Under the pieces are notes generated by a model. It was not told the DNA's origin. It worked only from the letters and a program-made list of their open reading frames with translations, and made no database searches. Made by a program: the position numbers and the translations under genes. Positions 1 to 11,316 of a stretch of DNA of 64,000 nt are shown piece after piece (position 1 is the first letter of the stretch; every line of letters begins with the position of its first letter). The stretch spans positions 9,497,501 to 9,561,500 of the forward strand of contig CM049404.1 in assembly GCA_026929865.2 (NCBI GenBank), written 5' to 3'. The DNA is from Hyperoplus lanceolatus. Its lineage: Eukaryota > Chordata > Actinopteri > Uranoscopiformes > Ammodytidae.

Positions 1-15
1 CTCGCAGCCTGGCCT
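1..15 (+). CDS. gmeb2: Possible 3' end of the preceding gmeb2 exon
   Basis: The first 15 bases run directly into GTAAGT at 16-21, a good donor. One unpaired T at the end would join the next exon's CT to make a serine codon, reading R-S-L-A-S-L-E-Q-Q, so the phase agrees with the exon starting at 534. The intron would be 16-533 (518 bp). The piece is too short to identify on its own. Confidence 0.4.
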
Positions 16-533
16 GTAAGTAAAAGAATCACGGTGTTTTTCCGCATGCCCACTGTACGGTTTCCTTTCAGTATGTGTTTGATTCTAAAATGACAAAGTG
101 CAACAAAAAAAAAATAGTGCAATATAACGTTGGTAAATAAACCGACAAGCTCACAGGAGTGTTTAGTGATGTTGTAAAGTTTAACTTCTGACTTTCGGAA
201 AAGTTACAGTGATACGCCACCTTTTCACATTACCTCATGCACGCACAGAGAGTGAGGCAACAGACAAAAAGGAAAAAAATGGAACTACTCCATTGAGGTG
301 CAAACCTAGTCTCATGCCTGGTTTTGCGGGCAGCTATTGGAACCACCCCCTGGTGTGCCCTTTGTAGGCTACATATTAATGAGGTTGTTTATTTTATTTT
401 ATATTGCATTGTAGAAGGGAGTCTGAGCCTCAAGCATTTGTTTGCTGCTGCTGTAATTGTTGCTCACAAAATATGACAAATAAACAAACTTTGAATCAAT
501 CTTTTAATCTTGTCCCCCCCCCCCCTCGTGCAG

Positions 534-1165
534 CTCTGGAGCAGCAATGTGACGAGCACAGGAAGCGAGCCAAGGAGCTGAAGAGTAAATCCCAGCACCT
601 GAACAACGTGCTGATGACCCTCACCCCGGTGCCAGCCCCTCCTGCACCAAAGCGTCCCCGGCTGACCCGCGCCATCTCCGGTCCCGCGTCGGTCAACTCC
701 ACCCCCACACAGATCACTCTCAACCAGCTGGCCGGGTGCAAGGTGCTGACGGTGGCAGGGGGCCAGGCAGGCACCAACCTGGGGGGCTACACCCTGCTCA
801 CCTCCCCGCTTTCGGGCTCCGAGTTTGGGGGAGACGCCTCCAACCTGACCGTTCTGTCCACCGCAGCGGGGCAAGAGGGCTTGGTCGGCACAGGCGGCGG
901 TTCCTTCCTTAAAGTGCTGGGCCCTCAGTACCAGCTAGTGACGCTGCCAGGAGGGCTGCAAGGCCTGGCCACCACCACGCAAGGCGGCGCCATGAGCACC
1001 ATCAGTGTGGTGGACGTGACGGCACAGAGTATAGACGCATCGCAAGAGGAAAGCCAGCAGGATGAGGGTGAGGGTGAGGGTGAGGGGCAAGGTGGAGGTG
1101 ATGGGGAAGGTCAGCCAGAACAGGTTACAGAGGTGGACGGGGAGCAGCCAGCTCAGCAGCAGTGA
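534..1165 (+). CDS. gmeb2: Last coding exon of a GMEB-family transcription factor, probably gmeb2 (partial gene)
   Basis: GMEB proteins are nuclear factors that bind glucocorticoid modulatory elements through a KDWK/SAND domain and tune steroid-receptor transcription. That domain is not in the window. Seen here: the exon opens after an acceptor (C-rich tract then GTGCAG at 528-533) in a phase needing one base from the previous exon, and ends at TGA 1163-1165, giving 209 complete codons. The product begins with a charged coiled-coil-like segment (LEQQCDEHRKRAKELKSKSQ), then a basic KRPRL patch, then a Gly/Ser/Thr-rich region with LGGYTLL, NLTVLSTAAGQEG and YQLVTLPGGLQGL. It ends in a short GEGEG run and a Gln/Glu-rich tail. 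The VLSTAA and QLVTLPG blocks and the KRPRL patch are what I recognise as the GMEB C-terminus, nearer GMEB2 than GMEB1. The ATG at 404 is intronic and not a start. Linkage to pdyn and stk35, both human chromosome 20 genes, supports GMEB2. Family sure, paralogue less so. Confidence 0.82.
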
Positions 1166-1860
1166 GACAATGGATCATTTTTGGACCCTGAAATTGAATG
1201 TGCATTTCACGTGGCGGCTGACGGCCCGTCCGCATTTTGGACTTTTACAGACCGCTTTACGCATTGTGTTCATTTTCTCCTTCATTTAACTCAGAACATG
1301 AAACCCTTTGTGTAAATGTCCTTTAACTTTTAAGAAGATACAGAAATTTAGATTGGAGTGCCAGCAGTGTGTGAGTGTGTGTGTGAGTGTGTGTGTGTGT
1401 CAGTAGGGATTTTAATGTAAATATGTATTTGTAACTAATATATTTGATACAGCTGTTTCCGTAGGGATGTGCTCCTGTAGGCGTCAACTAGTCAGTTTGA
1501 TATTAAACGCTCAGTTTTCAAGAACAAATTGTGCATCTTTGCTTCGATATCACTGTGTTCATCAGTGTGGAACCAATGTGAACAGAGAGTTGAACTGAGA
1601 ACTGAAAAGCTTGCTTCAGTTTTTTTTTTTTAATCTCAGCCTTGTTGAGTAAACATTTAGACAAGAAAAGCTTAACTCTAGGTCTGCCAACTGGCTTTTT
1701 CTAGATCTTTCATCTACATCTCAATGTCTTTCTCAAATAGACTTTGCTCAGGGATTTTAGTGTATTGACTATATATTAAATTCACTGAGATCATAATAAA
1801 TGCATGCACTAATATGGTATGCAACAATATGAGATAATACCATATTAGTGCATGTTAGTA
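1166..1860 (+). other. gmeb2: gmeb2 3' UTR with candidate poly(A) signals
   Basis: AT-rich sequence after the stop, with a short GT-rich patch near 1370-1402. Candidate poly(A) signals are ATTAAA at 1502-1507 and AATAAA at 1795-1800. A perfect hairpin starts 2 bases after the second one. The true cleavage site cannot be chosen from sequence alone. Confidence 0.5.
1803..1854. repeat. Perfect 18-bp inverted repeat (hairpin) next to a poly(A) signal
   Basis: The left arm CATGCACTAATATGGTAT (1803-1820) is the exact reverse complement of the right arm (1837-1854), with a 16-nt loop. It lies immediately after AATAAA at 1795-1800. It could be an RNA hairpin at the transcript end, or a tiny palindromic transposon remnant. 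Confidence 0.75.
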
Positions 1861-3335
1861 GAAAAACATTGGTCTTTGTTTATTAACCAAAACTCTTTTT
1901 TTAGATATAGACATTTTTTTTAGATATAGACATTTCCCATGTACAAAGTATATCAGATAAATTCTAAATAAGTGGTCAACCCTGTATGTTAACTTCCCCT
2001 GCTGTTTAGGTTATGCACCATGTGAACACATTAACTCTGAAACAGGAACAGTAAGGCTATTCTCTATTAAGGAGCAGACGTGACTTTACTGGGCATTGGG
2101 CACTTCTGTTATTTTCCCACACGATGGCGCAGCACTCTTAAATGTTCGCTGGCTCCTATATTGAATCAGAGTGTCTGTGATTCTTCAGATTTTTCCTTCT
2201 GTTGTCTCGGTCTCTCGACATTTGCCTGATAGTTTCCTTGCACAGAAATTGGCCTGGTTTTGGATCAGTAGAATGAGGATCCAGAATGATGGTGACCGAA
2301 TAAAGACAAAACGTTCATTTTATCTTTCATAGGCGATTATTTTGAGAAATGTTATTGCAAATGTCGAAAAATTTAAATATCAAAGATAGGATAGGCCTCC
2401 ACGGTGCTTTCAAATAACTGTAATAATAAACGTTTGAATTTTGTATTTTCCATAGCCCAAATCCGACCAGCTCACGTTTTTGGCCAGTGAAAAGCAACCG
2501 AATTCCTCTAAAGAAGTTCACTGAAAAAAGAAACTGCCTAATAATAATCCCATCAGATAAACTGCAGTTGTCCGTTATGAGAAAATGCCTTCCTTTAATC
2601 ATGATACAAATAGAATGTCGAGAGCTTGGAGCGAGAAGGGCGTAGGCCTAAGTGACATTTTCAGAATTTTACAGGAGAGCAAAAACAAACTGTTTATTGA
2701 TCGTAACTATTTAATAATCAGCATATGGAAGCAATCTCTACTTCAATAGAGATTGGGCTTCAAGGAATTCATATTTTAGAGAAAAAAAAAAAATTATTAA
2801 AAAAAATAATAATAAAGTGTTTATTTTAGTGTCCATATTTTCTCCATCATATGTGGGTCAAATTCTCCAAATATATTCAAAAACACTTTTTCTGAAGTAT
2901 AAATGATGGTCCTTTCTGCAATCCCTCCATATTGTCAGCTCTTTAGCCTATGTATGATGCACTTACGCCTTTTGTGCGCCAAGCTCAACTGAAGGTTTTC
3001 ACTTACCCCTTTATGTTTTCAGCCTTTATTTAAAAACTTTAAATGTTAAGTGGCGTTATTCTTTTACCATTTGGTAGAACTTATCAAGACCTTTAAAATG
3101 ATATATAAAAGTCATTTTCGCAAAATATGTCACTTACTCCCCTTTCACTCCTAGCCCTCGATGTTTAGCCTACAAAATGTAGGATAAAGAAAATTATATT
3201 TTTTAAGAGCGTAATAGCTTGGCACGGAGCAACGAAACGGCTGAGGCTGAAGATTGATAGGCCTACACACAAGTAGCCTACGATATAATTTCAACATGTT
3301 GAACAAAGAAGAAAAACTTTTTTTAACATGTTTTT
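1861..3335. other. Intergenic region between gmeb2 and pdyn
   Basis: AT-rich DNA with A and T homopolymers and a short tandem duplication of TTTTTTTAGATATAGACAT near 1896-1932. No convincing exon on either strand. The two genes converge here, so this is the gap between their 3' ends. Confidence 0.5.
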
Positions 3336-3541
3336 TTTATTAAACAATCATCATTTATTGAATGTCAGACGATGATGCCAATAACACAGAGATGACAGTT
3401 GTTACACAGAAGGCAACCAAGTTGGCTATAAGCAAGTTAGGCAGGCATACGATACGATTTTGGATAAATGGTGGCATCTCAAGTGAACCTGCACAAGTTC
3501 GTTTTAGTTTTTCTTTCTCTTTTTTGTTTGGCACGGTTCAT
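3336..3541 (-). other. pdyn: pdyn 3' UTR and poly(A) signals
   Basis: Reading the minus strand past the prodynorphin stop, AATAAA occurs at 3359-3354 and again at 3341-3336. This gives a short 3' UTR of about 200 nt. No other signal lies closer to the stop. Confidence 0.55.
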
Positions 3542-4129
3542 TTATAGGCTCACGTCGTCGTAGGAGTAATATGGCTCCTCGACTGATCGCACAGAGATTT
3601 TGTAGTGGCGGCGCAGAAAGCCTCCATAACGCTTGTCCCACGTAAGGTTGTTCAACTTTGGCCGGATCCTCCTCATGAATCCCCCGTAGCGCTTCTGCAG
3701 CTTCTCGGGCTCCTCGGGCTCCTGGCTCTCCTGCTCCATGGAGCTACTCCTCTTTGACTTGGGGCCGAATTTGCGTAAAAAGCCGCCGTATCGTTTAACA
3801 TAACTATGGAGCATCGGATCCTCCTGCTCATCATCATCGTCGTCCGCGTCCGTCTCCTGCGCCTCTACGTCTCTCTCCTTCAGCATCTTCAACAAGTCCT
3901 CGTATTTTTTTGGCAGCGCGCCGGCTTTCATAATGTAATTGTCGCGCCAAGGAGAGGAGAATATTTTGTTCTTGTTCCTGTCGATCCTCTTGATAAACCC
4001 GCCGTAGCGTTTGACCAGATCCGCCTGCTGGCTCTCCTCCTCCGCCGCAGCCTCGTCCTGGCTGAAGTCCGCCAGACCCGGAGCCCGAGCGCAGCTCTCC
4101 AACTGACCCTCACACTCCGCACTACAGGA
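3542..4129 (-). CDS. pdyn: Prodynorphin, last coding exon (opioid peptides)
   Basis: Prodynorphin is the secreted precursor of kappa-opioid peptides, cut at dibasic sites in neuronal secretory granules. This exon encodes residues 42-236 of a predicted 236-residue precursor. Cys43, Cys47 and Cys54 complete the six-cysteine opioid-precursor module. Four opioid cores each follow Lys-Arg: YGGFI at 83-87 (then KR), YGGFL at 155-159 (neoendorphin-like, YGGFLRKFGPKSKR), YGGFM at 189-193 (dynorphin A-like, YGGFMRRIRPKL) and YGGFL at 209-213 (dynorphin B-like). An acidic Asp-rich spacer lies at 135-145. The order neoendorphin-dynA-dynB and the RRIRPKL motif separate it from proenkephalin, POMC and pronociceptin. 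Odd points are Ile at position 5 of the first core, Met in dynorphin A, and an N-L-T glycosylation sequon (202-204) inside the dynorphin A segment. The acceptor CTGCAG (4135-4130) gives phase 0 with the upstream exon; the stop is TAA at 3544-3542. Confidence 0.95.
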   Translation of the reverse strand, partial: SCSAECEGQLESCARAPGLADFSQDEAAAEEESQQADLVKRYGGFIKRIDRNKNKIFSSPWRDNYIMKAGALPKKYEDLLKMLKERDVEAQETDADDDDDEQEDPMLHSYVKRYGGFLRKFGPKSKRSSSMEQESQEPEEPEKLQKRYGGFMRRIRPKLNNLTWDKRYGGFLRRHYKISVRSVEEPYYSYDDVSL

Positions 4130-4134
4130 CTGCA

Positions 4135-4249
<115 letters not shown>

Positions 4250-4706
4250 AGTGTGAGCATACACAATGGCGTCAACTAGAATCAGCTGAACACATTTCTT
4301 TTGACTGTGAATAAGGCGTCAGTTTGAACAAATTAGACCTCTGTCTGATACAGAGTGCCCTCCTTACAAGTCGTTTTAAAGTAGTTGTATTGGTACTAAA
4401 GAGTAAAGGATGTCATGATTTTACAGAACCCATATCCAACCCACATGTTAGTTACATTTACATTACTTATCCGCCTGGCGTATCATTAACTTTAGGAATT
4501 ATGAAATTCAAATTGTAAGAAATACAAAAAATGAAAATTCAACCACATTTCACTTTAGGCTTTTGCTCCTTATGTCGGATTTTTACAAAGATAAAACAAG
4601 AGATGCTCAATAAAGACTTCAACAAGCAGTGATTAATCTCCATTTCTCTCTCTCTCTCTCTCTGCATGTCATAATGGACTGTGTATGTATAATCGTTGTC
4701 TCTTAC

Positions 4707-4829
4707 CAGGCTGCTGAAAGCGGCGTCGGCGCTGAGGATATGCTGCGCGCATTTCTGACAAAGTGAAGAGCAATCTGCGTGGATGGAGGGCGGCAAGCTC
4801 AACATCAGCACCAGGACATACCACTCCAT
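4707..4829 (-). CDS. pdyn: Prodynorphin, first coding exon (signal peptide and first three cysteines)
   Basis: ATG at 4829-4827 opens 41 codons: MEWYVLVLMLSLPPSIHA is a signal peptide, followed by D-C-S-S-L-C-Q-K-C (Cys20, 24, 27). The pattern matches the start of mammalian prodynorphin (DC-x3-C-x2-C). The exon ends in CTG before the donor GTAAGA (4706-4701), phase 0, and joins the last exon to restore the second half of the cysteine motif (C-x3-C-x6-C). The upstream acceptor GTGTCAG ends at 4844, so the exon would start at 4843 with 14 nt of 5' UTR. The coding intron (4130-4706) is only 577 bp and is largely a microsatellite. Confidence 0.92.
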
Positions 4830-4845
4830 TCTTCACCAGATCCCT

Positions 4846-4998
<153 letters not shown>

Positions 4999-5195
4999 AG
5001 GCAACCAAATCAACCAAGGCAGGATGAGTCTAGATTGTTAGTCCGGCTCAGAGTTGAACCGGCTCTGTTTGAGGATAAGCCGCAAAAATCATTAAAAAAA
5101 CGTCACAAAACTGACAAAACATTCCTAATTAATTCCGTTTTGATTACAATTACCTAATAAAACACCTTATTTTACTGACCATGTCTAGGTGTGCG

Positions 5196-5215
5196 CAGTG
5201 CGTAATTACGCACTG
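5196..5215. promoter_or_regulatory. 20-bp perfect palindrome with a TAATTA homeodomain core, upstream of pdyn
   Basis: CAGTGCGTAATTACGCACTG equals its own reverse complement. The centre TAATTA is a classic site for paired homeodomain proteins. It lies about 200 bp beyond the (CA)75 tract, in the likely 5' region of pdyn. The site is seen; its function is inference. Confidence 0.4.
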
Positions 5216-5329
5216 GCGTCAAGTCTTTCTTGTATCACTTTGTTTTCATTACCATTTAGAAAAAAAACATGAAATTCGTTCTAAGTGCTATAGTTTCTAA
5301 AAGACAATCAAGTAAAAAAGTGTTGAGTC

Positions 5330-5545
5330 AGTACCTCAGTAGTTGGACAGTTACTTCCAGCCGTGTTAGGACTCGCAGAGGCGCATCTACCATCAAATGG
5401 AAACTCGTTGTCCGCCCTCCAATACTTGTGTTTCTCCTACACGGCACGTCGCCTTTCTTTTTATCGCCGGAGACTTGACTGTGTCACGGCAGCGCATCAG
5501 AGCAGCGTCTATTGAGGGACCAATGGGAGGGGGAATATACTGCGT
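5330..5545 (-). promoter_or_regulatory. pdyn: Candidate pdyn promoter and non-coding first exon
   Basis: pdyn needs an upstream 5' UTR exon because an acceptor precedes its ATG by only 14 nt. This stretch is more GC-rich than its surroundings. On the minus strand it has a weak TATA-like GTATATT (5540-5534), a CCAAT box (5520-5526, plus orientation) and a possible donor GAG/GTACTG with the exon ending at 5335. None is decisive. Confidence 0.25.
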
Positions 5546-6790
5546 AAATGATACCACCGCCTCCCCGCTTCGGGAGTTTTCAACAACGCCCACACCACAC
5601 GGAGAAGGGAAGGGAGAAGCAGCGCAGCTCGTCCCATCAGCAACCCTTCATCATCATCATCATCATCATCCTCAGCAACAGCACCACCATTTAATCTCCT
5701 TGGGGCCTGGATCATACTGGTATCAATCAACAAAGTGGTGTCACCTTTTTACAGTGATACTGAAACAACCAATCCACAAACAAAACAAAATGTTTCAAAG
5801 TGAACCTAAATCCAAATGTGATTTGGAGAATTACTAGTCTTACTCTTGACCTTAAACTTCACAAACCTGAACCTTCGGCCTCGCCTCACACCACCATAGC
5901 ATCAGCGTCTGAGTTGAAGGTGCATGGCTGATTGGATGTTCCTCTAAGCAAACATTATTTGTGGCCATTTGTAAGGAGGGCAAAGTGACACAAACTCTAA
6001 GCAGAACACCAAAATTATAAACCTTATGAAGTTGTTGTGGCCAACATGTCAGCAAACAGTTTGTATTTCCACATCCAGAAGTTATGGATTAACAACAACA
6101 TTCTTCTGGAGTGGTGTTTGTTTCTGTCACCTGATAAATGGAAACCAAAAATCGACTCTCTTTTAGCTCTGTTTTTGGTCTCCATCTTCTCCATGGGGAA
6201 TGTCGGTGTCTTGAGCTTTAATAAGTCCATGCTTGAGTTGCCAAAAGCTCCTCCATGTTCATCAGCTATAGCAAGGAAAACATTTGAGCAACACTACACC
6301 TTTTGTTTTCAGTAGAAAGCTACACTACAAGATACTCAAAGTAATTTCACATCAAGACTTACAAGAAGCTTCTACTGTTAAGTAATGTTATTACTATTAA
6401 GTCATTTTTTAATGCAATACTATTTCAAGGAGTACATTATTATTTTTGGAAACATTACATGATTTTCAAAATGGCTGACCGACTAAACATGGGAAATGGT
6501 ACCCATACAGCCATGCTTACAAATGCAAGACTTTCACTCAACAGTGATAATATAACGGCATGTGGGCGCGGCACTGATGAAGTGGAATATGTTCACACCT
6601 CCCCCGCCTGTCAGCAAATCTACACCTACTTGTATGTCTCTTGTCTTGTAACATTCATGTGGTCCATGGGGTCGCTCAATGCCTTCAGGTTGCTTTCTGT
6701 ATGAGATAAGCAGCAGCAAGGCCAGAAAGTGCCTTGTGCCTTATTCTGTGGGAGGGTCAGGTGAAATGATCCACACATGACAATTCAGCC
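5546..6790. other. Intergenic, no gene recognised
   Basis: Contains a short (CAT)n run near 5648-5670 and otherwise unremarkable AT-rich DNA. Short open frames (for example 6037-6315) have no recognisable domain. Confidence 0.5.
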
Positions 6791-6792
6791 TG

Positions 6793-7932
6793 TTCTCTTT
6801 TCAAGGTTGAAGTCTTAAGAAGCCCACTGAAGGACAAAGGTTACACTGTCGGTTTTCTATTAACAGCCAACTAACATACAACACACTGGTACAGACTGTG
6901 TTTGATTAAGATGAAGTCTGTCACTTGGATTGAGGTTGATATTTCTTATTCCAAATCATATGAATGTTTCTTGGTTAGCTTATTATCGATAGTAGATAGC
7001 ACACTATAATGTCACACTCTGGACTCTGGCTGGAATCGAACCCGGGTCCGCTCCTGGCCGAGGTCCATGGGGGGGGACGCCCTACCAACTGAGCTAAGGG
7101 GCCCCCATACTGGCATAAAGCTATGGGGTACTCAACTATATAAAGGGGAATTCCACCAATTTAGTACATCAAAGTCTGTTTTCGAGGTGTTGGAGGGTCT
7201 TACTAATATGTGAAAAGAGTTGTTTGAAGCTTGTAGTGTCTCCAGAGAAAAAAACAGGATGCATTGTCCGGAGACCATGAATACCCAGAGCTAATTTCCC
7301 AGCCACCGGGTCAGTAGCTGTGGAGCTATCTTGCTCTGGAACAACGTGTTGGACCAACAGACAAACTGATTACTGGTACGACCAATTCCATTGATTACCT
7401 CAATCTTCTTTTCCAAGCCCTGCCTTGCCCTACGGGAAAAGCAAAGTTGGGCAGTATGAGTGCTTTGTGAGTTTTAAAGATGTATTGTCGAAGGTGCACG
7501 GCAGATCCCTAGATATTGCAGAGCAATGCCTTTATGAACTAGAGGAATCATAGCACACGTCACGGCATTGAAAGTGCTGAAAATGTGTCACACTGTTGTC
7601 ATGGTACTTATAGAGATACTTTTTTTTTTACCTATATAGTGGAAGAATAAATTGTTTCTGAAAATAAATGCAATTAAATGTAACATATAACCAAGTGTTA
7701 ACAAGTTTTCTAGAGTGTAAAATAATAGTGTAATTTCTACTGTCAAAAATAAGCCACATCACCTAACCAAGAAATCAGTTTTAAATAGGACATCTCATCC
7801 TCAATCCAAGTTACAAACTTAATATTCGTCAAAGACAGACTGTACCAGTGTGTTGTATGTTTGCTGTGTATAGAAGGCTAACTATTGGTTCACCTCTGAG
7901 CTTATAAAGGTTTCAACTTTGAAAAGAGGTGA
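6793..7932. mobile_element. Degenerate DNA transposon with long (~180 bp) terminal inverted repeats
   Basis: The left arm (about 6793-6985) and right arm (about 7755-7932) are imperfect reverse complements. Matching blocks include CTCTTTTCAAGGTTGAA with TTCAACTTTGAAAAGAG, CAACACACTGGTACAGACTG with its complement near 7838-7857, and a shared CTTGGTTAG/CTAACCAAG. The centre has no transposase frame and is interrupted by a tRNA-like SINE head. Superfamily not assigned. Confidence 0.6.
7028..7107 (-). mobile_element. tRNA-derived SINE head (truncated)
   Basis: On the minus strand an A box (TAGCTCAGTTGGTAGGG) and a B box (GGGTTCGATTCCA, plus 7031-7043) are clear. The part between them does not fold as an anticodon arm, and no SINE body or tail follows. 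I therefore call a truncated SINE, not a tRNA gene. Confidence 0.65.
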
Positions 7933-10599
7933 TGTCCTTTATATCTCATTAACAACAACGACAACAACATTCCTGACACAAAACGTTGGGCTGCTCAACA
8001 TTTCTGGTTTCACATCTCTGGCAAGCAGACTATAAAGGTTTGGGAATGATGGTGGTTATCTCAAATAAATGGCCCTCCAGGTTAGACAACTACAACACTC
8101 GGTTGAGGTTAAGCAAAGATTGAGGTTTCAGTAACAAGAAACGATGCATGCCTCCCCATCACCCAGATGTCCGCACCCTTACTTTTCACCATACCTAAAG
8201 GATGCATGGAGTCAATTGTGAGCTGCAGAATGGTCCAATGTGGACTAAACTGGAAACAGATAAAACAATTACAGTATCAGTTAGGACCACATTAAGTCAG
8301 CTGGATTACAGACTTAAATATTGTTTATTTTGAAAGCATGTTCCAGATCCACACAAACTGCCACTGCTAAAACCATGCAGGGGACATTAATTCACTGCTA
8401 GATGCGTCCAAATTATACGAAGAAAATGCAGCCTATACTAGACTGACGTAGAGAATCGTTTACTAACCTGGCAGGGCTGGATCTGTCTGAGCCTTCAAAA
8501 TGATAATACATTTTTCAATTTGAAAATGCTATGGTTAAGGTTTGGTTAGGTATTGGGAAGGTTGTTTGGGTTCCAAATGCTCCTAGGTCACATGTTAAAG
8601 GTTAAACAAAGTTTGTGGACATGATTTAAAAGAAAGCAACATTGACAGCCGTCTCCCGTGTTAAAGTTTATTGACCCATCCATCCACCCGGACCACAACA
8701 CCTACAACAACACCTGACTTTCTCTTCTGCTCCCGATAGACATGACATGAATCATTATTCCTACGGCTGCTAAAGGCCTTTGTCACCTGAACCTGAAGAT
8801 ATGTTGTTTTGAGGCACTGGCTGAAAAGACGAATTCTGTCCTTCTCCTATAGGGAGGAAGTTCTCTAAAGGGCATCCTGCTTAAAAGAGCCACTGAATTC
8901 ACAATGAATTTTTCTGGGTTCAGTGGCGTCATTTAGTGTGTTGTTGTGACGGACAAAAATCTTCCTTTGGAAAGAATCAATCCAGTTTGAGGGAAACCTG
9001 TATGTGTCTGTCTTCACAACATGTTTTATAACATGAAGTAAGCAGAGTTCTGCTCTGTTCTGTCAATGTTTGAAAGTCATTGCTTCTCAAGGGTGAATCA
9101 AAGTCCTGTTTGAAGATGCCATATAGAACCTATTGTGAATGTTGTGTTTAATCACTTCCTGGCCCACGTATGGATTATGATGATGGACTCATAGTGATTC
9201 TCTACTTTTTTTCTCTTCTGCAGCAATCAGTGGACATCCTCCTCACAGACAAGAGCAGACCCTGAACACACAGAATGCAGTCGTCTTTATACAGTTTAAG
9301 ACGTAAAAAATCAGTGAAGCAATCATAGTGCGTAGAACATAGCAGTTTCTATGGCTACCATGGCATACTTTACATCACCTGCATTTGTCCAGGAAACCCT
9401 TCTTTGGATTTTTTTTCTTTGCTTTACAGGCATGTCATCTTGCCACGGAATTGGACAGACTGGAGTAGATTCCTTGGAAAGTTATGTTGTACCTTCAAGA
9501 AGGTACATTTGCAACCTTTGGTAAAGTATAAACTTTGCCACATTTCAAATGACATTTTCCTTCCTTAGGTGTCATGGATGGAGTATTCCGTGTGCAACAA
9601 TGAGCTGTGTGCACCTGCACACCTCATGTTTGTCCATTATTTAGCAGCCAAAGAGACAGACGTATTCTCTTACCAGGTGACCGGGAGACCAAAATCAGAG
9701 CTAGAAGAAAGTGAACACTATAGACTCCCATTTATCAGATGACACAAACACAACTCCAGATAAATGATATTGTTGCTCAGTGTCATAGCATAGATTTGGC
9801 ATTTTTTAAGGACCATGGGCAATGGTTCTATCATGGTCGATTGTTCACACATACTTTGTGGTTCTTGCACACTATATGCAAAAAATAACATTTGTACTCA
9901 CGCTAAGTGCTGTAGCATACACAGGTACATGAAAAATATAGTCTATATGTTGGTAAATTACAGTGTTTAAGTAATATGAATGGATTGGAATGGATTCTCT
10001 GTCAACAGTGAAGCTCATATATAGTGATTCAAATAATATTCATTGACTGGATATTTTAATGTTTAATTCCTTATTATAGGGCATCTTGTACCTGCTCATA
10101 TTGTATACAAAGTGTGTGCCCTGTGTGTGCTTTTCCTCTATTCATATTTCAAGGTGATAAGGAAGCTCTGTTTTCCACGTAACTCATCTCGTCAGTGTCT
10201 CCGTCAAATTGCTGGAAGTGTTTAATGCATCGCGTTATCTCCTTCCTAATGAGCCCTTGTCACTTTGCCAAAAGGTTCCTAAGCAACCTGGAATGAGATT
10301 TTTTTTTTATAGTGTCCTTCGTCTTTTCTCTCATTCATGTCATGACTGATGCTTGGTGTAATGTTGGCTCAAACACTGCGTGACTCGCAGTCTCGGCTGC
10401 TGCATTGATTCTTGTCTGAGGCTCATATATATTTACACACTACTGTCTTTCATTAGATTAGCTGTCTGGCCCCTATTGACCCTCTGACCCCAACCCCCAC
10501 ACATAAACACAACCAAATATGCAACAAATAATTAAAGGATTGCACACATTTAATTACATAAATGCTTTATGTAATTAGCAGCTTTATATACATATATGT

Positions 10600-10600
<1 letters not shown>
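7933..10600. other. Intergenic, no gene recognised
   Basis: Unique-looking DNA of mixed composition. A strong acceptor-like site (TTTTTTTCTCTTCTGCAG ending at 9224) has no coding frame after it. I see no other structure. Confidence 0.45.

Positions 10601-10666
<66 letters not shown>
10601..10666. repeat. (TA)n microsatellite
   Basis: An almost pure TA dinucleotide run, self-complementary, preceded by a short CATATATGTACACA stretch. Confidence 0.97.
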
Positions 10667-10672
<6 letters not shown>

Positions 10673-11312
10673 ATAAAAACTCTGAGAGACAAAAAAAGGT
10701 GTAGTGGTACGTATATGTGCTCTTGCATTGTATACTCACCTTTTGGCAGGGGGAGATACCATACATACTTTGAAAAATAGACAGAGATAAACAGCAGGAC
10801 GGCCTCATAAATGTTTTAACCTTTCATAATACCTTTCAATAATAATAATTTGTCAAATAAGAAGCCACAGCCAGCTCTGTCCAAATGTAAGAAAAGCTGC
10901 CCACCAGCTTTTACAAAAACTGTACAAAGACTGAACAAAGAAGGGGGTCATGGGATGTATTGTTGCTTTGTGGGGAGCTAGGGATGAATTCCTGAAGGGG
11001 CCTTTGAGCACAAGTCCCTGGGCCAAGGTTTGATGTGTCTATTATCAATCAAATGACAGCCAAGCCTTGCACAAGAGACACAAACTGACCACAAAAGAAC
11101 ATTAATTAACTGAAACAGACGCAAAACAACCACATAAAAAGATGCCAAACAATGCAAAAATAATTCCTTCAGCCTTGGTGTATTGAGCCCTTGAGTGGGA
11201 GGGGTGGGGGTCCTTTGACATGTCTGTGCCCCGGGCCAGTTGTCTCAGAAACTGTCGGTACGATGAGCAACAACTTCCTGGTGTGTTGTTCGTCACAGTG
11301 AGTTTGCCAAGG
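10667..11312. other. Intergenic, no gene recognised
   Basis: No recognisable coding frame or repeat; it ends at the TSD of the LTR element. Confidence 0.45.
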
Positions 11313-11316
11313 CTAC

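Noticed and set aside
404-533. ATG at 404 as the start of the gmeb2 reading frame
   Set aside because: The segment lies before a clear acceptor (C-rich tract, CAG at 531-533) and its translation (Cys-rich) is unlike GMEB, so it is intron.
7028-7107. A tRNA gene on the minus strand
   Set aside because: A and B boxes are present but there is no proper anticodon arm or acceptor stem; fits a SINE head.
9224-9300. Exon after the strong acceptor-like site at 9224
   Set aside because: No coding frame and no donor pairing that I can defend; could be a non-coding exon but unsupported.
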